Shown here: piece after piece, positions 1-9,273 of the stretch
Layout of the letters: every line of letters starts with the position of its first letter
Position numbering within the stretch: position 1 is the first letter of the stretch
Source of the DNA: Mycobacterium spongiae
Lineage (GTDB): Bacteria > Actinomycetota > Actinomycetes > Mycobacteriales > Mycobacteriaceae
Direction of reading: 5' to 3'
Assembly (NCBI RefSeq): GCF_018278905.1
Contig: NZ_CP046600.1
Coordinates: 2,170,001-2,234,000 of the forward strand
DNA: 64,000 nt
Program-made: the position numbers and the translations under genes
The notes under the pieces: generated by a model
The model's input: the letters and a program-made list of their open reading frames with translations, nothing else
Databases searched by the model: none
Told to the model about the DNA's origin: nothing

Positions 1-1
1 A

Positions 2-850
2 AGCCATGTGGTGACCGTGGACGGGTTTGACGCGCTGTCAGGTGTGCTCGACGACCAAGAGTCTGGCGGGTCCACGGAATTGGTTCGCGCAGCTGGGACG
101 GTGGAGCAGCTGCGCGAGGTCAAGGACGCCGGAGAATTGGCGTTGCTGCGGCTGGCGTGCGAGGCGGCCGATGCCGCGCTGACCGACCTGGTGGCTCGAG
201 GCGGCCTGCGGGCGGGGCGGACCGAACGTGAGGTGGGCCGTGACCTGGAGGCCCTGATGTTCGACCACGGCGCCGACGCGGTGTCATTCGAGACCATCGT
301 GGCCGCTGGGGCCAATTCGGCGATCCCGCATCACCGGCCCACTGATGCGGTGCTGGCGACGGGCGACTTCGTGAAGATCGACTTCGGCGCGCTGGTCGCT
401 GGCTATCACTCCGATATGACCCGCACCTTCGTGCTCGGGCCGGCGGCCGACTGGCAGCTGGAGATCTATGAGCTGGTCCGACAGGCGCAGCGGGCGGGCC
501 GAGAGGCGCTGCGGCCGGGTGCCGAGCTACGCGACGTGGACGCGGCCGCCCGTCAGCTGATCGCCGACGCAGGCCACGGCGAGCACTTTGGTCATGGGCT
601 GGGACACGGCGTGGGCCTGCAGATACATGAAGCGCCGGGCATCGGGGCCACATCCGCCGGTACACTGCTTGCGGGCTCCGTGGTGACGGTGGAGCCCGGC
701 GTCTATTTACCCGGCCGCGGCGGCGTCCGCATCGAGGACACATTAGCCGTGGCCGCAAACGCAACACAGGCGAACCCAGCGACCTCAGAAGGCGCTGGCC
801 ACACCCCGGAATTGTTGACCCGGTTCCCGAAGGAACTGGCCGTGCTCTAG
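2..850 (+). CDS. pepQ: Xaa-Pro dipeptidase / M24 metallopeptidase PepQ, N-terminus cut by window edge
   Basis: Cytoplasmic two-metal aminopeptidase-P-fold enzyme that cleaves Xaa-Pro dipeptides. The frame is open back to base 2 (Ser-His before the first Val-Val-Thr-Val), so the gene enters from the left; about 90 N-terminal residues appear to be missing compared with the roughly 370-residue mycobacterial protein. The visible part holds the M24 metal ligands: Asp in KIDFGA, Asp in HSDMTRT, His in [14 protein letters not shown], Glu in TVEPGVYLP and Glu in RIEDT. The stop is 10 bases before efp, which suggests co-transcription (pepQ-efp-nusB is a common mycobacterial order). Identity is firm; the start cannot be given. 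Confidence 0.95.
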   Translation, partial: SHVVTVDGFDALSGVLDDQESGGSTELVRAAGTVEQLREVKDAGELALLRLACEAADAALTDLVARGGLRAGRTEREVGRDLEALMFDHGADAVSFETIVAAGANSAIPHHRPTDAVLATGDFVKIDFGALVAGYHSDMTRTFVLGPAADWQLEIYELVRQAQRAGREALRPGAELRDVDAAARQLIADAGHGEHFGHGLGHGVGLQIHEAPGIGATSAGTLLAGSVVTVEPGVYLPGRGGVRIEDTLAVAANATQANPATSEGAGHTPELLTRFPKELAVL

Positions 851-860
851 GAGATTGACC

Positions 861-1424
861 GTGGCGACCACCGCTGACTTCAAGAACGGACTTGTCCTGG
901 TTATCGACGGGCAGCTGTGGACGATCATCGAGTTCCAGCACGTCAAACCCGGCAAGGGTCCTGCCTTCGTGCGCACCAAGCTCAAGAACGTGCTCTCGGG
1001 CAAGGTCGTCGACAAGACGTACAACGCCGGGGTGAAGGTGGAGACCGCCACGGTCGACCGCCGCGACACCACCTACCTCTATCGCGACGGCTCGGACTTC
1101 GTGTTCATGGACAGCGAGGACTATGAACAGCACCCGCTGCCGGAGACCCTGGTTGGCGACGCCGCGCGGTTCTTGCTAGAGGGCATGCCGGTGCAAGTGG
1201 CCTTCCACAACGGATCACCGCTGTACATCGAGCTGCCGGTCACCGTCGAACTCGAAGTCACCCACACCGAGCCCGGGCTGCAGGGCGACCGGTCCAGCGC
1301 GGGTACCAAACCGGCCACCGTTGAGACCGGTGCGCAGATCAGTGTGCCGCTCTTCATCAACACCGGCGACAAGCTGAAAGTAGATTCGCGTGATGGCAGC
1401 TACCTGGGCAGGGTCAACGCCTGA
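861..1424 (+). CDS. efp: translation elongation factor P
   Basis: EF-P enters the ribosome between the P and E sites and relieves stalling at polyproline. At 187 residues it has the family length: an N-terminal KOW-like domain with the [10 protein letters not shown] loop, whose tip Lys is the residue modified in some bacteria, followed by two OB domains ending in [16 protein letters not shown]. The GTG at 861 is chosen because it gives [10 protein letters not shown], the usual mycobacterial N-terminus, with AGGAGA just upstream. An in-frame TTG at 855 would add only two residues. It is followed 2 bases later by nusB. Confidence 0.97.
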   Translation: MATTADFKNGLVLVIDGQLWTIIEFQHVKPGKGPAFVRTKLKNVLSGKVVDKTYNAGVKVETATVDRRDTTYLYRDGSDFVFMDSEDYEQHPLPETLVGDAARFLLEGMPVQVAFHNGSPLYIELPVTVELEVTHTEPGLQGDRSSAGTKPATVETGAQISVPLFINTGDKLKVDSRDGSYLGRVNA

Positions 1425-1426
1425 TC

Positions 1427-1945
1427 ATGTCCGACGAACACACGACGCCGGACACGGACCCGGTGGAGCCGGTCAGGCCGGTCAGGCCGGTCAAGGGACG
1501 CCACCAGGCCCGTAAACGCGCCGTGGACCTCTTGTTCGAGGCTGAGGCTCGCGGAATGAAACCAGTGGAGGTGGCCGACATGCGAACCGGGCTGGCCCAG
1601 ACTAAGTCCGACTTGGCGCCGCTGCACCCGTACACGGACACAGTGGCTCGCGGGGTCAGTGAGCACGCCGCCCACATCGACGACCTCATCACATCGCACC
1701 TGCAGGGTTGGACGCTCGAAAGGTTGCCCGCCGTCGACCGCGCCATTCTGCGAGTTGCGGTGTGGGAGCTGCTCCACGCCGAGGACGTGCCGGAGCCGGT
1801 CGCCGTCGACGAGGCCGTCGAGCTGGCCAAGGAGCTGTCCACCGACGACTCCCCGGGCTTCGTCAACGGCGTGCTCGGCCAGGTCATGCTCGTGACACCG
1901 CAGATCCGCGCCGCCGCAGCCGCAGTCGCCGGGGGGGCCTCATGA
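1427..1945 (+). CDS. nusB: transcription antitermination factor NusB
   Basis: NusB binds boxA RNA with NusE (S10) and promotes rRNA antitermination. The all-helical core is clear: [17 protein letters not shown], then [20 protein letters not shown] and the C-terminal [25 protein letters not shown]. At 172 residues it is about 16 longer than the M. tuberculosis protein as I remember it. The extra residues are an N-terminal acidic/Pro-Val stretch encoded partly by three 9-bp direct repeats (CCGGTCAGG type, 1469-1495). The ATG is 2 bases after the efp stop. The 3' end overlaps the next start by 4 bases (ATGA). Confidence 0.96.
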   Translation: MSDEHTTPDTDPVEPVRPVRPVKGRHQARKRAVDLLFEAEARGMKPVEVADMRTGLAQTKSDLAPLHPYTDTVARGVSEHAAHIDDLITSHLQGWTLERLPAVDRAILRVAVWELLHAEDVPEPVAVDEAVELAKELSTDDSPGFVNGVLGQVMLVTPQIRAAAAAVAGGAS

Positions 1946-2349
1946 CCCGGCTAGAACTGCGTGTCGTCGTCGCCGCCTGGCTGGCCGCGACGGTCGTGTT
2001 CGGTGCCGTCATCTGCGCCGCGTACGGATGGACCATTGGCGCGTCGGTGCTGGCGATCTATGCCCTCGGCGTCGGCGCCTGGCTGTACCACTCGATCGAG
2101 CGCTTGATTGTCGCCCGCCGCATCAGCACGGTCCGCACCGCGGCGAAACCGTTGCAGCCGTTGCTACCGGTCATGGCCGCCATCATGGGCCTCTCGCAAG
2201 CGGTCGTGAAGTCGCTCAGCGATGTCACCGATCTGCCGGGGCGGCGGTGGGAGCTTTCGCAGCTTCCGGGGCTGCGCTGGGTGGAGAACCCACTGGGCAT
2301 CCGGGGCACTCGGCGGATCGTGGACAGCGACGAGGAATCCGACCACTGA
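1942..2349 (+). CDS. small membrane protein, Rv2532c-like
   Basis: A 135-residue protein of unknown function that overlaps the nusB stop by 4 bases, so it is probably translationally coupled to nusB. Two adjacent hydrophobic segments (roughly residues 7-28 and 31-47) suggest a helical hairpin in the membrane, followed by a basic stretch ([21 protein letters not shown]) and a soluble acidic C-terminus. It corresponds in sequence and position to the hypothetical protein that follows nusB in mycobacteria. No catalytic motif is visible and I do not assign a function. Confidence 0.85.
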   Translation: MTRLELRVVVAAWLAATVVFGAVICAAYGWTIGASVLAIYALGVGAWLYHSIERLIVARRISTVRTAAKPLQPLLPVMAAIMGLSQAVVKSLSDVTDLPGRRWELSQLPGLRWVENPLGIRGTRRIVDSDEESDH

Positions 2350-2716
2350 CCGGCTCGACCGGCCGTCGAGCCCACATGCTGTGGACGTGACCTCGCGCCG
2401 AGCGCCGTCCCGGCGCAGAGCACCTGCCAGACCTGGGTAAGCCAGCGAAGGCCCGATTCGCACGAGTGCTTTCAGTCGCCGTGGGGAAACGTCTACTGTG
2501 GCATCGAGATGTCGCACACCACCACCGTCGCCGCGTGCGAAATCCGCGATCACACCTGGGTCGCGCGGATGGCGCGCTGCGCGCGAGATTGGGGGGACCG
2601 GGTTACGTTGCGCCGGGACAGCTCCCCGGAAATGTCGTACTACGCCGATACCGTCCAACGCCCCGGAAACGAGCAACTGGGACGGCGCCACCCGCACCCG
2701 AGGAACAGGTGACGAC
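2350..2716 (+). other. 367-bp intergenic leader before the decarboxylase gene
   Basis: No confident gene lies here. A 67-codon frame (2509-2712) is open but has no recognisable protein character. Short GC-rich hairpins are possible, for example GCGCG/CGCGC near 2572 and CCGGG/CCCGG near 2611. The length suggests that the downstream gene has its own promoter and a long 5' leader. No riboswitch consensus could be matched. Confidence 0.4.
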
Positions 2717-5548
2717 ATGAATCACGACAGCGCCCGGCCGCGACGACTGCGTGTATCGGCGTTGGCAGCGGTAGCCAACCCGTCATACACCCGGCTGGAC
2801 ACGTGGAATCTGCTCGATGACGCGTGTCGTCACCTCGCCGAGATCGACCTCGCCGGCTTGGACATCGCCCACGACGAAGCCAAGGTGCGGCGGCTGATGG
2901 ACCGCATCGGAGCCTATGAGCGCTACTGGCTGTACCCGGGCGCAGACAACTTGGCGACTTTCCGCGCTCACTTGGACAGCCATTCCTCCGTGCGACTCGC
3001 CGAAGAAGTGTCGCTGGCTGTGCGCTTGCTCTCCGAATACGGCGACCGTACAGCGCTGTTCGACACCTCCGTGTCGCTGGCAGAGCAGGAGCTGGTCGCG
3101 CAAGCCAAGCAGCAGCAGTTCTATACGGTGTTGCTGGCCGACGATTCCCCGGCAACGGCGCCGGACAGTTTGGCCGAGTGCCTGCGAGCCCTGCGCAATC
3201 CGTCTGACGATGTGCAGTTCGAGTTGCTCGTCGTGGCGAGCATCGAGGACGCGATCACCGCCGTCGCGCTCAATGGCGAGATTCAAGCCGCGATCATCCG
3301 CCACGACCTGCCGCTTCGGTCCCGCGACCGAGGGCCGTTGATGACCACATTGCTCGGTAGCGAGGGCGGCGATGTGGTCGAAGAGGATACCCACGACTGG
3401 GTCGAATGCGGTGAATGGATCCGGGAGTTGCGGCCACACATCGACCTCTATCTGCTCACCGACGAGTCGATCGCCGCGGAGACTGAGGACGAACCCGATG
3501 TCTACGACCGCACTTTCTATCGACTCAACGATGTCACCGACTTGCACAGCACGGTGCTCGCCGGTCTTCGAAGCCGTTTTGCCACACCGTTTTTCGATGC
3601 GCTGCGCGCCTACGCGGCCGCGCCGGTCGGCCAATTCCACGCGCTTCCCGTCGCACGTGGCGCCAGCATTTTCAACTCCAAGTCGCTGCAGGACATGGGC
3701 GAGTTCTATGGCCGCAACATCTTCATGGCCGAGACATCGACTACCTCCGGTGGGCTGGATTCGCTGCTGGATCCGCACGGCAACATCAAGTCGGCGATGG
3801 ACAAGGCCGCGCTGACCTGGAACTCCAATCAGACCTACTTTGTGACGAACGGTACGTCGACCGCCAACAAAATCGTCGTTCAGGCACTGACCCGTCCCGG
3901 CGATATCGTTCTCATTGACCGCAATTGTCACAAGTCACACCACTACGGCCTGGTACTTGCTGGTGCGTACCCGATGTACCTCGACGCGTATCCGCTGCCC
4001 CAGTACGCGATATACGGTGCCGTGCCGCTGAGCACCATCAAGAAGGCGTTGCTGGATCTCGAGGCTGCTGGACAACTGCATCGGGTCCGGATGCTGTTGC
4101 TCACCAATTGCACCTTCGACGGCATCGCCTATAACCCGCGGCGGGTCATGGAGGAGGTGCTGGCCATCAAGCCGGACATCTGCTTCTTGTGGGACGAGGC
4201 ATGGTATGCGTTCGCGACCGCGGTGCCCTGGGCGCGGCAACGGACCGCGATGGTGTCTGCCGAGCGACTCGAGCAGATGCTGTCGTCAGACGAATACGCT
4301 GAGGAATACCGAGAGTGGCGCGCGTCGCTTCAAGGCGTGGACCGTTCCGAGTGGGTTGACCGCCGGTTGCTGCCGGACCCTGACCGCGCTCGAGTCCGGG
4401 TCTATGCCACACATTCGACCCACAAGTCGCTGTCGGCACTTCGGCAGGCATCGATGGTGCATGTGCGCGACCAGGATTTCAAAGCGCTCACCCGGGATGC
4501 ATTCGCTGAGGCGTTCTTGACTCACACCTCGACATCGCCGAACCAGCAGCTTCTGGCCTCATTGGACCTAGCCCGTCGGCAGGTTGACATCGAAGGGTTC
4601 GAGCTCGTACGGCACGTGTACAACATGGCACTGGTGTTTCGCCATCGGGTCCGCAAGGACCGGTTGATCAGCAAGTGGTTCCGCATCCTCGACGAGTCCG
4701 ACCTGGTGCCCGACGCGTTTCGGTCCTCGACGGTCAGCTCCTACCGTCAGGTCAGGCAAGGTGCTCTGGCCGAGTGGAACGAAGCCTGGAGGTCGGATCA
4801 GTTCGTCCTCGATCCGACCCGAGTCACCCTGTTTGTCGGGGCCACCGGAATGAACGGGTACGACTTCCGGGAAAAGATCCTGATGGAGCGATTCGGCATC
4901 CAGATCAACAAGACGTCGATCAACAGCGTGTTGTTGATCTTCACCATCGGTGTCACCTGGTCGAGCGTGCACTACCTGCTTGACGTGTTGCGACGGGTGG
5001 CCATCGACTTCGACCGGAGTCAGAAGGCGGCCAGCGGGGCCGACCTCGCCCTGCAGCGACGCCACATTGAGGAGATCACCGAAGACCTGCCGCATTTGCC
5101 CGACTTCAGCGAGTTCGACATTGCCTTCCGCCCGAACGAAGCCAGCTCGTTTGGCGACATGCGCTCGGCCTTCTACGCCGGCTATGAAGAGTCCGACCGC
5201 GAGTACGTGCAGATCGGCATGGCCGGGCGCCGGCTTGCGGAGGGCAAAACCCTGGTGTCCACCACATTTGTGGTGCCCTACCCACCGGGTTTCCCGGTCC
5301 TGGTTCCCGGTCAGGTGGTCTCGAAGGAGATCATCTACTTCCTCGCCCAGCTCGACGTCAAAGAAATCCACGGGTACAACCACGACCTCGGGTTGTCGGT
5401 GTTCACCGAGGCGGCGCTGACCAGGATGGAAGCCGCGCGCAACGCCGTCGCCGCGGCGGGTGCGGGGCTGCCGGCCTTCGAGGTGCCGCAGGATGTGGCG
5501 GGCAGCAATGGTGATAGCGCCGTGCAGGTTGTTTCCGGCGACGCGTGA
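2717..5548 (+). CDS. PLP-dependent Orn/Lys/Arg decarboxylase-family protein, Rv2531c-like
   Basis: A 943-residue fold-type I PLP enzyme of the Orn/Lys/Arg decarboxylase class. The large central domain contains TNGTSTANKIV (cofactor-phosphate region), DRNCHKSHHYG, the Asp region FLWDEAWYAF and the Schiff-base Lys region ATHSTHKSLSALRQAS. The family decarboxylates basic amino acids to amines, but the substrate cannot be read from the sequence. The roughly 300-residue N-terminal extension exceeds the wing domain of enterobacterial enzymes, and the C-terminal ornithine-decarboxylase-type domain ends near residue 920. The ATG at 2717 gives the conserved mycobacterial start; the frame is open further upstream but that part does not look like protein. 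Confidence 0.9.
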   Translation: MNHDSARPRRLRVSALAAVANPSYTRLDTWNLLDDACRHLAEIDLAGLDIAHDEAKVRRLMDRIGAYERYWLYPGADNLATFRAHLDSHSSVRLAEEVSLAVRLLSEYGDRTALFDTSVSLAEQELVAQAKQQQFYTVLLADDSPATAPDSLAECLRALRNPSDDVQFELLVVASIEDAITAVALNGEIQAAIIRHDLPLRSRDRGPLMTTLLGSEGGDVVEEDTHDWVECGEWIRELRPHIDLYLLTDESIAAETEDEPDVYDRTFYRLNDVTDLHSTVLAGLRSRFATPFFDALRAYAAAPVGQFHALPVARGASIFNSKSLQDMGEFYGRNIFMAETSTTSGGLDSLLDPHGNIKSAMDKAALTWNSNQTYFVTNGTSTANKIVVQALTRPGDIVLIDRNCHKSHHYGLVLAGAYPMYLDAYPLPQYAIYGAVPLSTIKKALLDLEAAGQLHRVRMLLLTNCTFDGIAYNPRRVMEEVLAIKPDICFLWDEAWYAFATAVPWARQRTAMVSAERLEQMLSSDEYAEEYREWRASLQGVDRSEWVDRRLLPDPDRARVRVYATHSTHKSLSALRQASMVHVRDQDFKALTRDAFAEAFLTHTSTSPNQQLLASLDLARRQVDIEGFELVRHVYNMALVFRHRVRKDRLISKWFRILDESDLVPDAFRSSTVSSYRQVRQGALAEWNEAWRSDQFVLDPTRVTLFVGATGMNGYDFREKILMERFGIQINKTSINSVLLIFTIGVTWSSVHYLLDVLRRVAIDFDRSQKAASGADLALQRRHIEEITEDLPHLPDFSEFDIAFRPNEASSFGDMRSAFYAGYEESDREYVQIGMAGRRLAEGKTLVSTTFVVPYPPGFPVLVPGQVVSKEIIYFLAQLDVKEIHGYNHDLGLSVFTEAALTRMEAARNAVAAAGAGLPAFEVPQDVAGSNGDSAVQVVSGDA

Positions 5549-5650
5549 CGGCCCCTGGTCCCACGAGTGTGTGCGCGTGGCGTCCGATGTGCATTCAGGG
5601 CGGGAATTTGTGCGATTTCTCGACCTGGATGCACTCGACGCCAACGCCGT

Positions 5651-6865
5651 CTAGAGCTCGAGTGCGCGATAGGTGCGTCGGACGAACTTCGGTTGTGCTG
5701 TCCGCAGTTTCGCCAGCGACGGGTTACCGGCGACGGCCGTGGCTGCGTCCACGGACAGATCCGGACAATGCTGAATCAAGTACAACAGGATGAGATCCGC
5801 GGAGGGGTCGGCCTGCCACCACGTCCCGTAGGCGCCGGGCCAGCTGAACGTGCCCAGTCCGCCCGGCCCGAACACCGGGGCCGATACGGCCGGGTCGGTC
5901 ACCACTGACAGGTTGAGACCGAACCCGCGTCCCACCCAAAACGGCGCTCCTAAGAAGTCATGTCGCTTCTGCTCGTCGGTCAGCCGGTCGGTGCGCATCA
6001 GGCGCACCGACTCCGGCGACAGCACTTGGACACCATCTATCGACCCGTCGCCCAGCAGTATCCTGACGAACCGTAGATAGTCGTCGGCGGTTGACCACAG
6101 GCCGCCGCCGGCGTTGCAGAACGACGGCGGTTCGATGTGCGGCGAGCCCATCACATCGTGTTGCATCCGGTCCTGCTCGTCGAGCCGGTACATGGTCGCC
6201 GCCCGCCGGCGTGCCTCGGCCGACACGAAGAATCCGGTGTCCGTCATGCCTGCCGGAGCCAGCACCCGCTCGTCGAGGGCTTGATAAAACGGCTTGCCGT
6301 GAATACGGGACACGATGACGCCCAGCACGTCGATGGCGTGGCTGTAGGTGACGCGGTCGCCGGGCTGGTGCGCTAGCGGTATCGCGGCAAGTCCGGCTAG
6401 CCACACGTCCGGCCCCTGCCCGAATGGCAATCGCATGTACTCGCGCGAAATCGGTCCGGATACCGAAAACCCGTAGGCCAGCCCGCTGGTGTGGGTGAGA
6501 AGATCCTCGACCAGGATGGCCCGCTCGGCGGGATGTGTTCGGTCCAGGGGGCCGCCGGGGTCGTCGAGCACCCGCGCGTCGGCGAGCTCCGGCACCCATT
6601 TCGCAATCGGGTCGCGCAGACCCAGCTTGCCCTCATCGACGAGCGTCATGGCGGCGGCCACCGTGATCGGTTTGGTCATCGATGCAATGCGGAACAGCGT
6701 GTCTCGTTGCATCGGTAGACCCGCGTCGACGTCCCGGTAGCCGATTTCGTTGACTTGCAATAGTTCTCCGCGCTGCCACACCATCGTCACCGCGCCGGAC
6801 AGCAAGCCGGCGTCGCAGACCTCGCGGATGCCCGCGTGGTTGCTGTCGAGGTTGGCCCGGTTCAC
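5651..6865 (-). CDS. beta-lactamase-fold serine hydrolase (class C / family VIII esterase type), Rv1367c-like
   Basis: A 404-residue protein with the penicillin-recognising fold. The nucleophile motif SxxK is SMTK in LFRIASMTKPITVAAAM, the second motif YxN is replaced by YSH (TYSHAIDVLG), and a third-motif region lies near FGPGGLGTFSWPGAYGTWW. Such proteins are usually esterases or D-aminopeptidases rather than true beta-lactamases. No signal peptide is seen, so it is probably cytoplasmic. The GTG at 6865 has GGAGG 8 bases upstream. It runs convergently towards the decarboxylase gene. Family is clear, substrate unknown. Confidence 0.85.
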   Translation of the reverse strand: MNRANLDSNHAGIREVCDAGLLSGAVTMVWQRGELLQVNEIGYRDVDAGLPMQRDTLFRIASMTKPITVAAAMTLVDEGKLGLRDPIAKWVPELADARVLDDPGGPLDRTHPAERAILVEDLLTHTSGLAYGFSVSGPISREYMRLPFGQGPDVWLAGLAAIPLAHQPGDRVTYSHAIDVLGVIVSRIHGKPFYQALDERVLAPAGMTDTGFFVSAEARRRAATMYRLDEQDRMQHDVMGSPHIEPPSFCNAGGGLWSTADDYLRFVRILLGDGSIDGVQVLSPESVRLMRTDRLTDEQKRHDFLGAPFWVGRGFGLNLSVVTDPAVSAPVFGPGGLGTFSWPGAYGTWWQADPSADLILLYLIQHCPDLSVDAATAVAGNPSLAKLRTAQPKFVRRTYRALEL

Positions 6866-6904
6866 GTTCGTTACCTCCAGGGGAGCTCTGCCATCGCCGG
6901 AACC

Positions 6905-7603
6905 CTAATTCGGGTCGCGCCGTGTCGCGCGCACGTACCAGAACGCCATCTCGATTTCCTTCCCGTCGAATTCGCGGCGCACCGTGGCGGGTTCCAACGA
7001 GGTGATATCCCAGCCGGCGCCGCCGAGGACGTCGCGCAGCGTCTGTTCGGACACCGCCGGCCGCGGCCAGGCGTCGTCGGGTGGATCGGCATCGGAGAAG
7101 CAGCTGAGCAACAGGGTGGCACCCGACCGGGTGGCGCGGTGTGCTGCTGCGGCGTAGCTGCGCTTGCCATCCTCGTCGAGGCAGTGAAACATGCCGCTGT
7201 CGACGACGGTGTCGAACACCGCGACATAGCCGTCCAGCTTGGTGGAGTCGGCCACGGCGAACGTCACCTCGACTCCGGCATCCGCAGCGCGCTGCCGCGC
7301 GGTAGTCAGCGCGGTGGGCGAGATGTCCAGCCCGGTCACGCGGTGTCCGTTCTTGGCCAGGTAGACCGCGTTGTCCCCGAGCCCGCAGCCAACATCGAGA
7401 ACGTCACCGGTCACCCAGCCGCCGCTATGCCAGCTGATGACGTTCTCCTTGGGTGCCTTGATATCCCATGGAGGTGTCGCCACGGGAGGAAGGCCCTCTC
7501 CCGGGCTCTCGCCGCGATAGAGCGCATCGAAATCCAGGCGCTGCGATCGACTTGGGGGACCCGGGAAGCCGCAATATCCGGTGGACGAATTCGAGCCTGT
7601 CAT
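6905..7603 (-). CDS. class I SAM-dependent methyltransferase, Rv1377c-like
   Basis: A 232-residue Rossmann-fold methyltransferase. Motif I is DVLDVGCGLGDNAVYLA near residue 67, the acidic end of beta-2 is VTGLDISPTAL and motif II/post-I is VVDSGMFHCLDEDGKR. The N-terminal FDALYRGESPGEGLPPVATPPWDIKAPKE-type region is typical of a thiopurine-methyltransferase-like mycobacterial group. The substrate is unknown. It lies 39 bases upstream of the hydrolase in the same direction, so the two may form an operon. It is divergent from pyrR, with about 120 bases holding the pyr leader between. The start at 7603 is the first in-frame Met and could be shorter. Confidence 0.85.
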   Translation of the reverse strand: MTGSNSSTGYCGFPGPPSRSQRLDFDALYRGESPGEGLPPVATPPWDIKAPKENVISWHSGGWVTGDVLDVGCGLGDNAVYLAKNGHRVTGLDISPTALTTARQRAADAGVEVTFAVADSTKLDGYVAVFDTVVDSGMFHCLDEDGKRSYAAAAHRATRSGATLLLSCFSDADPPDDAWPRPAVSEQTLRDVLGGAGWDITSLEPATVRREFDGKEIEMAFWYVRATRRDPN

Positions 7604-7673
7604 TTTCGCCAGGGTAGCGCGTCCCGCATCGCCGCCAGGGAACCGGCAGTGTTAGGCTGCCCGGCAGTCGACA

Positions 7674-7710
7674 TCCTTTAACGATCCGTCCGGAGAGGCG
7701 GAGAAGGAGG
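7674..7710 (+). promoter_or_regulatory. PyrR-binding RNA element in the pyr operon leader
   Basis: The leader contains the conserved PyrR-recognition loop: GTCCGGAGAGGC at 7688-7699 matches the Bacillus consensus GTCCAGAGAGGC, inside a lower stem TCCTT (7674-7678) / AAGGA (7704-7708). The 3' side of that stem is itself an AAGGAGG Shine-Dalgarno sequence (7704-7710). PyrR with UMP bound here would hide the ribosome-binding site, which is the translational repression reported for mycobacterial pyr operons. No terminator-like U-run is present, so attenuation of the Bacillus type is unlikely. Confidence 0.85.
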
Positions 7711-7724
7711 TCTGGGAGCACAGC

Positions 7725-7760
7725 ATGTCTCCTATGGGCGCTGGGGAGATGCGGCGTTGA
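7725..7760 (+). CDS. 11-codon leader mini-cistron overlapping the pyrR start
   Basis: ATG at 7725 opens a short frame reading [11 protein letters not shown] and ends with TGA at 7758-7760, sharing two bases with the TTG start of pyrR at 7757. It is preceded by GGGAG 6-7 bases upstream and by the AAGGAGG of the PyrR-binding stem. The product is too short to have an obvious function. The arrangement suggests translational coupling, in which ribosomes loaded at the PyrR-controlled site terminate and restart on pyrR. In M. tuberculosis, as I recall it, the corresponding ATG is in frame with pyrR, so a 1-base difference may have created this cistron. Confidence 0.5.
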   Translation: MSPMGAGEMRR

Positions 7761-8317
7761 GCCGGCAACCCCGAGAATTGATGTCTGCGGCCGATGTTGG
7801 CCGAACCATTTCGCGCATTGCACACCAGATCATCGAGAAGACCGCGCTGGACAGCCCCGACGCCCCACGTGTGGTGTTGCTGGGTATCCCGACTCGCGGC
7901 GTGACGTTGGCGACGCGGCTGGCAACCAAGATCGGCGAATACAGCGGAGTCCAGGTCGGCCATGGCGCGCTGGACATCACCCTGTACCGCGACGACCTGA
8001 TGATGCAGCCGCCACGGCCGCTGGAGGCGACATCGATCCCGGCTGGTGGGGTCGACGACGCGCTGGTGATCCTCGTTGACGATGTGCTCTACTCGGGGCG
8101 CTCGGTACGCAGCGCGCTGGATGCGCTGCGCGATGTCGGCCGGCCGCGGGCGGTGCAATTGGCCGTGCTGGTCGATCGCGGGCACCGGGAATTGCCCGTG
8201 CGGGCCGACTATGTGGGTAAGAACGTGCCGACATCGGTTGGCGAGAGTGTGCACGTGCACCTGAACGAGCACGACGGTCGAGACGGCGTGGTCCTCTCCC
8301 GGGACGGTGGCGCATGA
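7757..8317 (+). CDS. pyrR: bifunctional pyr operon regulator / uracil phosphoribosyltransferase PyrR
   Basis: PyrR senses UMP/UTP and binds pyr mRNA; many homologues also have weak UPRTase activity. The 186-residue protein has the type I PRTase fold, with the PRPP loop [15 protein letters not shown] and the PyrR-typical regions [24 protein letters not shown] and [23 protein letters not shown]. The start is uncertain. TTG 7757 overlaps the leader mini-cistron stop. ATG 7781 (MSAADVG) also covers the whole conserved domain. The gene heads the pyr operon and overlaps pyrB by 4 bases. Confidence 0.95.
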   Translation: MSRQPRELMSAADVGRTISRIAHQIIEKTALDSPDAPRVVLLGIPTRGVTLATRLATKIGEYSGVQVGHGALDITLYRDDLMMQPPRPLEATSIPAGGVDDALVILVDDVLYSGRSVRSALDALRDVGRPRAVQLAVLVDRGHRELPVRADYVGKNVPTSVGESVHVHLNEHDGRDGVVLSRDGGA

Positions 8318-9273
8318 GCAGACACTTGTTGGCGGCGGGCGACCTGGGCCGCGACGACGCCATCGCGATCCTCGATGACGCCGACCGGTTCGCGCAGGCG
8401 TTGGTGGGTCGCGAGATCAAGAAGCTACCGACGCTGCGCGGCCGCACGGTGATCACGATGTTCTACGAGAACTCGACCCGCACCCGGGTGTCGTTCGAGG
8501 TGGCCGGCAAATGGATGAGCGCCGACGTGATCAACATCAGCGCGGCCGGATCGTCGGTGGGCAAGGGTGAGTCACTGCGCGACACCGCGCTGACGCTGCG
8601 CGCCGCGGGAGCGGATGCGTTAATCATCCGGCATCCGGCGTCCGGGGCAGCGCATCTGCTTGCTGACTGGACATCCGAAGCCAACGACGGCGGCCCGTCG
8701 GTGATCAATGCCGGTGACGGCACGCATGAACACCCGACGCAGGCGCTGCTGGATGCCCTGACCCTCCGTCAGCGGCTCGGCGGCATCGAGGGCCGGCGCA
8801 TTGTGATCGTGGGCGACATTTTGCACAGTCGGGTGGCGCGGTCCAACGTCGTGCTGCTGGCCACCCTCGGAGCCGAGGTTGTGCTGGTCGCGCCGCCGAC
8901 ATTGCTGCCGATGGGTGTGGACGGCTGGCCGGCTACTGTCTCCTATGACTTCGATGCCGAGTTGCCCGCCGCCGACGCGGTGTTGATGCTGCGGGTGCAG
9001 GCCGAGCGGATGAACGGCGGATTCTTCCCGTCCGCGCGCGAGTATTCGGTTCGCTACGGCCTTTCCGACCGGCGTCAGGCGATGCTTCCGGGGCATGCCA
9101 CGGTGCTGCACCCCGGCCCGATGATGCGTGGGATGGAAATCGCATCATCGGTGGCCGATTCATCGCAATCTGCGGTGCTCCAACAGGTTTCCAACGGAGT
9201 GCATGTGCGGATGGCGGTGCTGTTCCATGTCCTGGTGGGGACCGAGTCGGCCGGGGAGGAGGGCGCGGCATGA
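8314..9273 (+). CDS. pyrB: aspartate carbamoyltransferase catalytic subunit
   Basis: Condenses carbamoyl phosphate with aspartate, the committed step of pyrimidine synthesis. At 319 residues it is a standard catalytic chain. The carbamoyl-phosphate loop is [12 protein letters not shown], followed by [12 protein letters not shown], then [11 protein letters not shown], and the aspartate-domain motif is [12 protein letters not shown]. No pyrI regulatory subunit is nearby, as expected for actinobacteria, where PyrB associates with PyrC or acts alone. ATGA overlaps join it to pyrR upstream and pyrC downstream. Confidence 0.98.
   Translation: MSRHLLAAGDLGRDDAIAILDDADRFAQALVGREIKKLPTLRGRTVITMFYENSTRTRVSFEVAGKWMSADVINISAAGSSVGKGESLRDTALTLRAAGADALIIRHPASGAAHLLADWTSEANDGGPSVINAGDGTHEHPTQALLDALTLRQRLGGIEGRRIVIVGDILHSRVARSNVVLLATLGAEVVLVAPPTLLPMGVDGWPATVSYDFDAELPAADAVLMLRVQAERMNGGFFPSAREYSVRYGLSDRRQAMLPGHATVLHPGPMMRGMEIASSVADSSQSAVLQQVSNGVHVRMAVLFHVLVGTESAGEEGAA

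Noticed and set aside
2350-2716. Possible guanidine (ykkC-type) or other riboswitch before the decarboxylase gene
   Set aside because: Only short generic GC hairpins were found and no conserved riboswitch core sequence could be matched.
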